The notes: generated by a model not told the origin, from the letters alone. A stretch of DNA of 64,000 nt from an uncultured Spartobacteria bacterium (GCA_903929475.1 CAIYUV010000176.1:41048-105047); one strand, 5' to 3'. Counted from the stretch's first letter, positions 56,291-63,612 are shown. Program-made: numbers and translations.

Positions 56291-57115
56291 TTGGAAACAC
56301 CCGAGACACTCGCCATCATCGCCGGCAACGGCAGCTATCCGTTCGCCATGGCGCGCGGCGCTCGCAAGGCGGGCGTGCGGCGCGTGGTGGTGGCTGCGTT
56401 CACCGGCGAGACGAACGAGGCGCTCGCCAATGAAGTGGATGAAATCGCATGGATGCGCGTGGGCCAACTCGGCAAGCTGCTCGCCTTCCTCGAAAAGACC
56501 GGCGCAAAGCACGCCGTGATGGCGGGACAAATCGCGCCGAAGAATCTTTTCGACCTGCGGCCTGATTTTAAAACGCTCTTCATGCTCGCCAAACTCAAGC
56601 GTCGCAACGCGGAGACTATCTTCCGCGCTATTGGCGAGGAGATGGAGCAGGTCGGCTGCGCACTCATTCCCGCGACGAGTTTCATGGACGACCACCTTGC
56701 AGGAAGCGGTCTTCTTTTCGGCCCGAAGATCAAACCGCGCATCGAGGAGGAACTGCGCTTCGGCCACGAAATCGCGAAGGAAGTCAGTCGTCTCGATATC
56801 GGCCAGACGGTGCTCGTGAAAAACGGAACGGTGCTCGCAGTCGAGGGATTCGAGGGCACGAACGAGTGCATCAAACGCGGCGGTGCACTCGGTCGCGGCG
56901 ATGCAGTGATGGTGAAAGTCAGCAAGCCCGGACAGGATTTGCGATTCGATGTCCCCGTCGTCGGCCCCGTGACCATCGAGACCTGCGCAGCCGCTGGGGT
57001 GCGCGCCATCGGCATCGAAGCCGGCAAGACCATCCTCCTCGACCGCGACCAAATCTCCGCCCTCACCACCCAGCACAAAATCTCGCTCTACGGACTGGGT
57101 TCGAGCAAAATCTGA
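56291..57115 (+). CDS. lpxI: UDP-2,3-diacylglucosamine pyrophosphatase LpxI
   Basis: The 274-residue enzyme cuts UDP-2,3-diacylglucosamine to lipid X in lipid A synthesis, replacing LpxH. It matches the LpxI family throughout: TLAIIAGNGSYPFAMARGAR, AVMAGQIAPKNLFDLRPDFKT, FMDDHLAGSGLLFGP, GTNECIKRGGALGRGDAVMVKVSKPGQDLRFDVPVVG, and GIEAGKTILLDRDQI. It starts with TTG. Its final 12 codons (LTTQHKISLYGL...) also occur after the downstream ATPase/DUF4276 pair as a near-identical 36-bp copy, so the present 3' end, GSSKI, appears to have been supplied or altered by an insertion. Confidence 0.94.
   Translation: METPETLAIIAGNGSYPFAMARGARKAGVRRVVVAAFTGETNEALANEVDEIAWMRVGQLGKLLAFLEKTGAKHAVMAGQIAPKNLFDLRPDFKTLFMLAKLKRRNAETIFRAIGEEMEQVGCALIPATSFMDDHLAGSGLLFGPKIKPRIEEELRFGHEIAKEVSRLDIGQTVLVKNGTVLAVEGFEGTNECIKRGGALGRGDAVMVKVSKPGQDLRFDVPVVGPVTIETCAAAGVRAIGIEAGKTILLDRDQISALTTQHKISLYGLGSSKI
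57061..57096. repeat. Direct repeat of the lpxI 3' end, copy 1
   Basis: 36 bp encoding LTTQHKISLYGL, matching 59037-59072 at 33 of 36 positions. The block TCTCGCTCTACGGACT is identical in both. Same orientation. The two copies bracket the ATPase/DUF4276 pair. Confidence 0.9.
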
Positions 57116-57161
57116 AGCTTCCATTTGCCCGCACACCAGACACAAAGAAGGAACACCGATT

Positions 57162-58388
57162 ATGCCACAACTCGAAGGAATCAGAATCCAGAACTACCGA
57201 GCATTGAAAAACGTGCGGATGGGGCGAACAAAGGACACTCGCGATCATCCGCCATTACCGAAAATGGCGGCTCTCATCGGGCCAAATGGATCCGGAAAAT
57301 CCTCTTTTCTTGATGCGCTTGGTTTTCTCGGTGACTGTCTCACTGGAAGCGTTGAAGAGGCTTGTGATCGCGAGCATCGCGGAGGATTCGAGCGGATGAG
57401 AACTAGCGGGATCAACGGGGCAATGGAGTTTGATTTGTATTACCGCGAAAGTGCCAGTGCGAAGCCGATCAGCTACGAACTGCACATTCAATTGGACAAG
57501 CACCGCCGACCCTCAGTCGCATATGAACGGCTGAGGCAGAGAAATGAAAACCAAGAATGGGGACAGCCGCTATCCTACCTCGAACTTAAACACGGAACGG
57601 GGTTCGCATGGACGGGAAAAAAGGACAAAAAGACAAATAAAAACATCAAGGAGCCTGTTAAACTGGACGACCCGCGCAAGCTCGGCATCGTTAGCCTCGG
57701 CAATCTCTCGCAGCATCCGAACATTGTTCGTTTTCGCAGGTTTCTGGAGGGTTGGTATCTCTCCTACTTTGAGCCATCGAAAGCTCGCGCACTACCGGCA
57801 GTTGGCGCACAGAAACACCTGAATCGAACCGGGGAAAATCTGGCGAACTATTTGCAATTCATGGAGCGTCAACTTGGGAATGCGGAATTCAACAGTCTGC
57901 TGAGCAGGGTAGCGAAGGGGATTCCAGGTATCGAAAAAATCCACGCAAAGCCATCGGACGATAAACGGCTGCTCATCCAATTCAATGAACGAGGTTACAA
58001 GGATGTGTTCTATCAGGCTGATATGTCTGATGGGACGCTGAAATTTCTCGCGTATCTGTTGCTGCTCGAAGACCCCGAACCGTCACCGGTCATCGGTATC
58101 GAGGAGCCGGAAAATGGGCTGCACCACAAACTGCTTAGCCCTCTCGCGCAGACGATGCGGACTTACGCGCAGGGCGACGGCCCTCAGGTTTTCGTAACGA
58201 CTCACTCGCCTTACTTTGTGGATGCATTGACGCCACCGGAGGTGTGGACGATTGACAAGGGGAAGGACGGATTCAGCGAGATCCGCTGCGCGGCGGACGA
58301 CGTGGGGGTGAGCGCAATGTTCGCCGAGGGGTTGCCACTCGGCGGACTGTGGTTCAGCGGGCACTTCGGACATGGAAATCCGGCATGA
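57162..58388 (+). CDS. OLD/RecF-like AAA ATPase of a putative defence pair
   Basis: This 408-residue protein has Walker A AALIGPNGSGKSSFLDAL near residue 30, a signature-like region DMSDGTLKFLAYLLLLEDPE, Walker B PVIGIEEPENGLHHKLL, and the H-loop FVTTHSPYFVDAL. This is the AAA_21/OLD-type ATPase found in many phage-defence pairs. It may load or restrain a partner effector. Base composition is visibly more A/T-rich than lpxI. It overlaps the DUF4276 gene by four bases (ATGA). Comparable pairs include AbiL-, PARIS- and OLD-type systems; which applies is not decided. Confidence 0.85.
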   Translation: MPQLEGIRIQNYRALKNVRMGRTKDTRDHPPLPKMAALIGPNGSGKSSFLDALGFLGDCLTGSVEEACDREHRGGFERMRTSGINGAMEFDLYYRESASAKPISYELHIQLDKHRRPSVAYERLRQRNENQEWGQPLSYLELKHGTGFAWTGKKDKKTNKNIKEPVKLDDPRKLGIVSLGNLSQHPNIVRFRRFLEGWYLSYFEPSKARALPAVGAQKHLNRTGENLANYLQFMERQLGNAEFNSLLSRVAKGIPGIEKIHAKPSDDKRLLIQFNERGYKDVFYQADMSDGTLKFLAYLLLLEDPEPSPVIGIEEPENGLHHKLLSPLAQTMRTYAQGDGPQVFVTTHSPYFVDALTPPEVWTIDKGKDGFSEIRCAADDVGVSAMFAEGLPLGGLWFSGHFGHGNPA

Positions 58389-59008
58389 TTTTCCACGTTC
58401 TGGTTGAGGGAAGTTCAGACGAGCCGACGGTGAAGGAAATCCTCAACCGCCGATTTGGTTTGGTTCACGGCTCACAATTTCAAATCCACCCGCACGGTGG
58501 AAAAGGAAAACTCCCAGAGAATCCAGATGCCAAGCCTTCACCGACCAACAGGACATTGCTTGCACAGTTGCCCGCAACATTGCGCGCCTACTCGGTGAAA
58601 GGAAATAAAGTGTGCGTCGTAGTTCTGGTGGATCAGGACGATGACGATTGCGTGCAATTGCTGGCCGATCTTCAAGCGATGCTGGCGGGATTGAAGAAGC
58701 GCCCTGCGAACGTGCTTTTCCGAATTGCGATGGAGGAAATCGAGGCGTGGTTCCTGGCGGATCGCGCAGCAGTTCTTGCCGCGTATGGGGAGGCGAACTT
58801 CAAGGGCATTACGAAGAAAGACACAGACTTGATTGATGATCCGTCCGACGTGCTTGCCAGTTGTCTTGGCGTGTCGCTTCCTTGCACGGGCCAGATGAAA
58901 GCGGAGTGGGCGGAGAGTATCGTGCCGCATTTGAATTTGAAGAAGCCGAAGTCGCCGAGTCTCGCAAAATTCATCGAAGGCATCAGGCGCTATTGGCCAA
59001 TGCAATGA
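58385..59008 (+). CDS. DUF4276 family protein, partner of the ATPase
   Basis: The 207-residue protein has the DUF4276 pattern, related to TOPRIM folds: MIFHVLVEGSSDEPTVKEIL with a catalytic-type Glu, VVVLVDQDDDDC with an Asp cluster, and FRIAMEEIEAWFLADRAAVLAAY. TOPRIM-type partners in such pairs can be nucleases. It begins inside the ATPase stop (ATGA), so the two proteins are co-produced. It ends 28 bases before the second lpxI-end repeat. The defence role is inferred from the architecture. Confidence 0.85.
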   Translation: MIFHVLVEGSSDEPTVKEILNRRFGLVHGSQFQIHPHGGKGKLPENPDAKPSPTNRTLLAQLPATLRAYSVKGNKVCVVVLVDQDDDDCVQLLADLQAMLAGLKKRPANVLFRIAMEEIEAWFLADRAAVLAAYGEANFKGITKKDTDLIDDPSDVLASCLGVSLPCTGQMKAEWAESIVPHLNLKKPKSPSLAKFIEGIRRYWPMQ

Positions 59009-59036
59009 ACTACACTCAGAAATTCTTGGCAGTTAC

Positions 59037-59072
59037 CCTCACCAACCAACACAGAATCTCGCTCTACGGACT
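59037..59072. repeat. Direct repeat of the lpxI 3' end, copy 2
   Basis: Copy of 57061-57096. In frame it reads LTNQHRISLYGLTA and then a stop (59079-59081 region overlaps the next ATG). It directly precedes the oxidoreductase gene and probably is the original lpxI end. Confidence 0.88.
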
Positions 59073-59078
59073 CACTGC

Positions 59079-60113
59079 ATGACCAAATCCGAAATCCGAA
59101 ATCCGCAATCCGCAATCCGTCTGGGCGTCGTCGGCACCGGCAGCATGGGGAAAAACCATGCGCGCATTTTTTCCGAGCTGCCGGATGCGAAGTTCGCCGC
59201 CATCCTCGATACGCGCGCCGAGACCGCCAGCGAGATCGCCGGGAAATACGGCGCGAAACCCGTCACGTCGCTCGATGAATTTGCATCGCTCGTGGACGCC
59301 GCCACCATCGCCACGCCCACCGTCACGCACTTTGAAATCGCCAAGGCACTGCTCGAACGCGGCAAACACGTGCTCGTCGAAAAACCCTTCACCGAAACAC
59401 CCGAGCAAGCGCGCGAACTCTGCGACCTCGCACAGGCGCGCGGTCTCGTCCTGCAAGTCGGCCACATCGAGCGCTTCAACCCCGTCATGTCCGCGCTGGA
59501 GGAACGCCTCAACGCCCCGCGCTTTATCGAAGCCACACGCCTCTCTCCGTATCCCGGTCGCAGCCTCGATGTCGGCGTCGTGCTCGACGTGATGATCCAC
59601 GACCTCGAAATCATCCTCCACCTCGTCCGCTCCCCGTGGACGCAGGTGGACGCCGTCGGCGTGCCCATCTTGAGCAAACGCGAAGACATCGCCAACGTCC
59701 GCATCCGCTTCGAAAACGGCTGCGTCGCCAACATCACCGCATCGCGCATCAGTCAGGAAAAAGTCCGCAAGATTCGCGTCTTTCAAAGCGACGCCTACCT
59801 CTCGCTCGATTACCAGCGGCAGGACGGCTACCTCCTCCGCCTCGCGCGCAGCGACGAACGCGAGAGCAGCTTCGTCGGCAAATTGCTCGGCCTCGCGGGC
59901 GGCGGCACCATCGTCACAGAATTCGCCGGCAAACGCCTCGTCCGCGAGCCAGTCCCCATCGAAAAAGACGAACCCCTCAAGCGCGAACTCGTCTCCTTCG
60001 TCGAATGCGCCCGCGCCGGCTCCCAGCCAAAAGTCAGCGGACACCAAGCCACCGCCGCCCTCGAACTCGCCCTCGAAATAACGAGGCAAATCGAAGGCGC
60101 ACCTACGAATTAG
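59079..60113 (+). CDS. Gfo/Idh/MocA oxidoreductase of the lpx neighbourhood
   Basis: This 344-residue cytoplasmic protein has a Rossmann fold (RLGVVGTGSMGKNHARIFSEL), the GKHVLVEKPFTETPEQARELC motif with catalytic-type Lys, QVGHIERFNPV, and DVMIHDLEIILHLV. In Verrucomicrobia-type gene orders a gene of this kind commonly lies between lpxI and lpxB, which supports this being its ancestral site. Its N-terminus begins with a repeat-derived peptide, [11 protein letters not shown], so the original start may have been replaced. Confidence 0.9.
   Translation: MTKSEIRNPQSAIRLGVVGTGSMGKNHARIFSELPDAKFAAILDTRAETASEIAGKYGAKPVTSLDEFASLVDAATIATPTVTHFEIAKALLERGKHVLVEKPFTETPEQARELCDLAQARGLVLQVGHIERFNPVMSALEERLNAPRFIEATRLSPYPGRSLDVGVVLDVMIHDLEIILHLVRSPWTQVDAVGVPILSKREDIANVRIRFENGCVANITASRISQEKVRKIRVFQSDAYLSLDYQRQDGYLLRLARSDERESSFVGKLLGLAGGGTIVTEFAGKRLVREPVPIEKDEPLKRELVSFVECARAGSQPKVSGHQATAALELALEITRQIEGAPTN
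59088..59119 (+). repeat. Dispersed short repeat at the oxidoreductase 5' end
   Basis: About 32 bp of AAATCCG/CAATCCG units, encoding [11 protein letters not shown] in frame. The same peptide is encoded on the minus strand at 5591-5630. Confidence 0.75.
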
Positions 60114-60119
60114 CAATCC

Positions 60120-60746
60120 ATGTCCGCAGGTTCACACGCTCCGTTTCGCAGGCATAAAATCTCGGCGTTTGCGTGCGTGGGGGCCGCGCTTTCCATGCTT
60201 ATTGGTTGCGAGAGTTCGCGGCCAATCGAACTTACTTCGCAGGGCACAACAAGGTGGGCGACATTCAAAAAATGGGAGAGAAAACACTATCGGCTTCTCG
60301 GCATTACGCTTGACGTTCCGAATGAGCGACACGGTGAACGTGTGCAACAGTGTGACTCAGGAGCGCCTAAAATTGCTGGAACTAAAGATGTGAGTTTTGG
60401 TCTTCATGCTGCAAGTCGAGGCTTCCTTCATGAAGCATCCAAAAAGATCGATGTAATCATCAATGAATACACCCCTGAAGAATTTGCAGAGTTCCTCAGA
60501 GGTGAACGGGGTTGCTTTTTCTCGCTCGACAACGCTGAAGCCCGGAAATTTCATTCCTCTTTATACACCGAGAGGGATATGCAGGGGATTAACTATCGCA
60601 AAGATTACAAAAAGCCTGACGGCTCGGTGATCATTGCAGGAGCACTGAATCGCACAGGCGCAGGCTATGGCCACGGCACAGAATTCGACGCTGAAGATGA
60701 TGCTGCGATTCGGCGCATTTTGGAATCGGTTCGCTTTACCAAGTGA
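60120..60746 (+). CDS. Predicted lipoprotein of unknown function
   Basis: The 208-residue protein has a lipoprotein-type leader (ISAFACVGAALSMLIGC) with Cys30 as candidate lipid site. No domain was recognised; the mature part is mixed helical and beta with HYRLLGITLDVPNERHGERV and a terminal AIRRILESVRF. The gene is more A/T-rich than neighbouring lpx genes, in line with acquisition. It starts 4 bases after the oxidoreductase stop. The lpxB leader repeat begins 63 bases downstream. Confidence 0.65.
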   Translation: MSAGSHAPFRRHKISAFACVGAALSMLIGCESSRPIELTSQGTTRWATFKKWERKHYRLLGITLDVPNERHGERVQQCDSGAPKIAGTKDVSFGLHAASRGFLHEASKKIDVIINEYTPEEFAEFLRGERGCFFSLDNAEARKFHSSLYTERDMQGINYRKDYKKPDGSVIIAGALNRTGAGYGHGTEFDAEDDAAIRRILESVRFTK

Positions 60747-60808
60747 GGAGATATCAGAGAATTCCCCACTTCGCAGTGATGACCGCACTGCGGGGCGAAA
60801 TTACTCGT

Positions 60809-60864
60809 CGATGCAGATGCGGCTTTCCAAGCGGACGGTTCCCAGCGAAATCGGGGGGAGGATG
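60809..60864 (+). repeat. lpxB leader repeat, upstream copy at the VapBC-type pair
   Basis: Close copy of the leader at 35478 and 61617. It runs up to GGATG (60860-60864), that is the lpxB start codon, and then diverges into the toxin-antitoxin segment. This suggests the pair was inserted at or near the lpxB start. Confidence 0.88.
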
Positions 60865-60906
60865 TGGCGGATTGACCTTCGGTTAGACTGGGGGCATGGT
60901 GCTGGC

Positions 60907-61128
60907 ATGACAGCCATCGCACAGGAATTGGATCGGCGACTGCAATTGCTGGACTCGGCGCGCGCGGCACGTTGCGAGCAGCTCGTGCGCGATTTGCTCG
61001 CGCTTTTTGATGAGCAGGGGACGGCGGCTGGGGGTGCGCGGAGCGGGTATCGGACACGGGCTCACAGTTCCACGCTCCAGCCGGGAATCGATCCGACGAA
61101 ACTCGGCCAGTTGGCCGACGAACTTTAG
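60907..61128 (+). CDS. VapB-like antitoxin
   Basis: The 73-residue protein has a charged helical N-terminal half (MTAIAQELDRRLQLLDSARAARCEQLVRDLLALFDEQG) and a C-terminal tail (YRTRAHSSTLQPGIDPTKLGQLADEL) like those of antitoxins paired with PIN toxins. It precedes the VapC-like gene by 12 bases. It probably binds and blocks the PIN active site and represses the shared promoter. Confidence 0.8.
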   Translation: MTAIAQELDRRLQLLDSARAARCEQLVRDLLALFDEQGTAAGGARSGYRTRAHSSTLQPGIDPTKLGQLADEL

Positions 61129-61140
61129 CACGCGCAACCC

Positions 61141-61572
61141 ATGGTGCTCGTAGATGTGAACATTCTCATCGGCGCAAAGATGAGCGGAGTGCCCACTCAT
61201 GCGCAGGCCAAGACGTGGCTGGATGCGGTGATGCAAAGTGACAAGCCAGTGCGGTTGCCGTGGGCGGTGCTCGTAGCGTTTGTGCGGATTGCAACCAATC
61301 CCCGTGCGATGACAAATCCGCTTTCGATAAATGAAGCGCTCGAACAAGTTGCAGAATGGCTGAGCCTGCCGGGTGTGACAGTGCTGCACCCGACAACGGA
61401 ACACTCGCGACATTTTGCGGAGCAATGCCGTATCGCAAACGCGACCGGCAACCTCGTGAGCGATGCGCATCTTGCCGCGCTCGCGGTGGAGCATGATTGC
61501 GAGTTGGCGTCGAACGATGCTGATTTCACTAAATTCCCGGCTGTCCGCTGGGTGAATCCTGCGGAATCGTAG
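61141..61572 (+). CDS. vapC: PIN-domain toxin, VapC-like
   Basis: The 143-residue protein begins MVLVDVNILIGAK with the first catalytic Asp, and contains LPWAVLVAFVRIATNP, LVSDAHLAALAVEHDCELASNDADFTKF. The four acidic residues of a PIN RNase are present. VapC toxins cut tRNA or rRNA, so this is a growth-blocking enzyme when the antitoxin fails. It ends 44 bases before the second leader repeat. Confidence 0.9.
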   Translation: MVLVDVNILIGAKMSGVPTHAQAKTWLDAVMQSDKPVRLPWAVLVAFVRIATNPRAMTNPLSINEALEQVAEWLSLPGVTVLHPTTEHSRHFAEQCRIANATGNLVSDAHLAALAVEHDCELASNDADFTKFPAVRWVNPAES

Positions 61573-61616
61573 GTCTTCAAAAAATCACCGCATGGCTCGG
61601 AGGTAAAATTGTTTCC

Positions 61617-61671
61617 CGATGCAGATGCAGCTTTCCAAGCGGGCGGTTCCCAGCGAAATCGGAGGAGGATG
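61617..61671 (+). repeat. lpxB leader repeat, downstream copy at the lpxB fragment
   Basis: Third copy of the leader, ending in the ATG of the lpxB fragment (61669). Together with 60809-60864 it brackets the VapBC-type pair as direct repeats about 800 bases apart. Confidence 0.9.
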
Positions 61672-61936
61672 GGAAACAAAATTTACATCGTAACCGGTGA
61701 AGCCAGCGGAGATTCACGCGGGGCGGAGCTGATGCGCGCCCTGCGGGAGAAGATGCCCGGCGTGGAATTCCTCGGCGCGGGCGGGCGGGGGATGCACGCA
61801 CTCGCGGGCGATGCGATTTTTGACTGGGCGGATGAAGCGGTCGTCGGGCTGTGGGATGTGCTGAAAAAAATACGGTTACTTCCGCCGCCAGCTTGCGCGG
61901 ATGCTCGATAAAATCACCACTGCCGCGCCCGATGCG
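61669..61936 (+). pseudogene. lpxB 5' fragment with frameshift
   Basis: About 268 bases match the first ~90 codons of the intact lpxB at 35526 with scattered synonymous changes: IYIVTGEASGDSRGAELMRALREKMPGVEFLGAGGRGMHAL. The frame breaks at 61864-61870, where seven A residues replace six (GTGCTGAAAAAAATACGG). Similarity ends abruptly at 61936 after GCGCCCGATGCG. About 285 codons are missing. This is a dead gene at what was probably the original lpxB locus. Confidence 0.92.
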
Positions 61937-62204
61937 TTCCTCGATATACAAATGCACGAATCACATCCACTGCCTCACCGGCTATCATGGCGACGACGTG
62001 CTGATCGAAGCGGATGCGGCGTTGGTGTGTCCCGAATGCGGCTCCCCGTTGCGTCCCGTGCGCAAAGGCGGACGCGGCATCCCGGCGTGGCTGGTCAATG
62101 GAATCACCATCGCGGTGTTCGTCATCGCCATCTGGCTCTCATGGCCGGCGATTCAGCGCGCATGGATAAAATTCACCGCACCGGCGGGGAAGACGACGCG
62201 CTGA
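61932..62204 (+). CDS. Small zinc-ribbon membrane protein, chimeric 5' end
   Basis: The 90-residue frame starts at an ATG that belongs to the lpxB fragment and continues into unrelated sequence. The product has cysteines in YKCTNHIHC and LVCPECGSPL, a zinc-ribbon pattern, and a membrane helix NGITIAVFVIAIWLSWPAI. Similar N-termini occur before larger extracytoplasmic domains in this group; here only a short tail follows. It may be a truncated remnant or an intact small protein. Confidence 0.55.
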   Translation: MRSSIYKCTNHIHCLTGYHGDDVLIEADAALVCPECGSPLRPVRKGGRGIPAWLVNGITIAVFVIAIWLSWPAIQRAWIKFTAPAGKTTR

Positions 62205-62475
62205 TTGCGAAGGGCGGTTGGAAGGCAAAGCGCAGAGAGCGTGCGAGAGGTGCGGCGGACACAAGCGCAGCAACACCTCGAGACGCCACTGGTGGGCCCG
62301 GGGCCGCAAGGCCGGCGGCGAGCAGTGTGGTTTTCATGATGTGGAAATGTTGGAGCGCACGAGTAGCAGGCGTCGCTGAGGAGTTCAACGTCTCACATGC
62401 TGCGGGATTATTTTCGCGGATGTCGCCGAGGTGCAAATCATCTGACTTATTCCCTTTTGGAAGAGGATACGTTGC
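62205..62475. other. Non-coding gap after the zinc-ribbon gene
   Basis: No supported gene. A minus-strand stretch at 62173-62337 could be the decayed start of an exported gene (signal-like MKTTLLAAGLAAPGPP), but no body follows. Confidence 0.35.
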
Positions 62476-63003
62476 TCATGATGCAGTAATCAGAATGCAC
62501 ATGCAGCCACCGGGGCAAGTGCAGTCCACGAGAGGTAGCTCTGGGAGTGTCTCAATGGTGAAACGGTGGCGAGATGTCTTGCGACAAGTAGCGCATTCCT
62601 CTGGCAGTCCGCTTCCGAGCGTCTTGAACTTGGTGATACCAATGTCCACCATACTGGAGCGTTGACGGAGATATGCGGCGTGGCTGACCAAGAGATGTGC
62701 GACTGATGATGCGTCGTAGCGATAGCTGTAGTCACCGTCTATGGCGATGAATCGGCGAATGGACGAGCCACCTGTGAGCATCATGAGGCCAGCGGCGATG
62801 CGAAGCGGCTGTAATATGTGAGGCGGACAGTCGCTGAGAACCTGCGGAGTGAGGTTCAAGACGCAATCAATGTCGGCTGTGAAGCTGGGCTCGGCGAAAA
62901 AGGAGGCACCCGCTACAGTGCAGACCTGAACTGCTCCCGCAGCGTCGCCGCGTGTTAGAGCATCCGCTGCGTCCGCCAATGTTTCATCGCTTAGTTTCGG
63001 CAT
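62476..63003 (-). CDS. Hypothetical protein with cysteine-rich C-terminus
   Basis: The 175-residue product shows no domain I recognise. Its C-terminal third is cysteine-rich: PEECATCRKTSRHRF and then VDCTCPGGCMCILI, six or more Cys that could form a metal site. The N-terminal helical region (SDETLADAADALTRGDAAGAV) is ordinary. The next minus-strand gene starts upstream at 63612. A function cannot be given. Confidence 0.6.
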   Translation of the reverse strand: MPKLSDETLADAADALTRGDAAGAVQVCTVAGASFFAEPSFTADIDCVLNLTPQVLSDCPPHILQPLRIAAGLMMLTGGSSIRRFIAIDGDYSYRYDASSVAHLLVSHAAYLRQRSSMVDIGITKFKTLGSGLPEECATCRKTSRHRFTIETLPELPLVDCTCPGGCMCILITAS

Positions 63004-63072
63004 ATAGCGCGAGAGAAACTAGACCCCAAGCTCAGCGAGATCCCTGCACCGCATGGTTATCCGTTGCGGTCA

Positions 63073-63612
63073 TTACGATTGGCGCTCCGCAGAGCAAAAA
63101 ATGGCGACGCTCCCGCTCCGAATGTAGAACCACAGGGAGACAATCACGATAGAGTAAACAACCGCAGGCGCTAAGAAGAGACTCGACGAGAGTGCCTGGC
63201 CCGCAACGAATGCGAGGCATGCAGCTAAGAAAACCTGTATCGCAACCCATGCCCAATGCTTGCCAGCTCGAAGTGCAACAAAAACTGGGATGGCGGCCAG
63301 AATGAGGGCGCGCATAATGAATACTAAAGCCGTATCATCCTGTCTCCAGCCCGATACAAAATCCCGAATCCAAACGAATGACCCGATCCCCAGTAAAATC
63401 GGACCGACTATGGTTATGATACTCAGAAAAGTGGGTCGGCGATGATTCTGTTTCGGTTCGGCAGGGGCAGGAATCGGATCAGGTGCAACTTCCGTTGCGC
63501 CGGTCTGCGAAAAAATGTTGGCGCAATTTCCGCACTTCAAGCGGGCGTTTGATGGCGGCGAGTCGTAAATCTGCGTTGCGTTACAAGATGGGCAAGTGAT
63601 GGAGACTTTCAT
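63073..63612 (-). CDS. Zinc-ribbon membrane protein (MJ0042-type motif)
   Basis: The ~179-residue protein starts MKVSITCPSCNATQIYDSPPSNARLKCGNCANIF, a CxxC...CxxC zinc ribbon like the MJ0042 motif, followed by a Pro-rich linker and about four membrane helices (FLSIITIVGPILLGIGSFVWI, LVFIMRALILAAIPVFVALRA, HWAWVAIQVFLAACLAFVAG, LAPAVVYSIVIVSLWFYI). ATG at 63612 excludes an upstream frame without coding character. A membrane sensor or regulator is possible; no function is known. Confidence 0.72.
   Translation of the reverse strand: MKVSITCPSCNATQIYDSPPSNARLKCGNCANIFSQTGATEVAPDPIPAPAEPKQNHRRPTFLSIITIVGPILLGIGSFVWIRDFVSGWRQDDTALVFIMRALILAAIPVFVALRAGKHWAWVAIQVFLAACLAFVAGQALSSSLFLAPAVVYSIVIVSLWFYIRSGSVAIFCSAERQS

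Noticed and set aside
59064..60116. 350-residue minus-strand frame rich in Asp/Glu/Phe
   Set aside because: Opposite the oxidoreductase with complete family motifs.
62173..62436. Minus-strand frame with signal-like MKTTLLAAGLAAPGPP
   Set aside because: No mature protein follows and the frame overlaps the zinc-ribbon gene end; at best a remnant.
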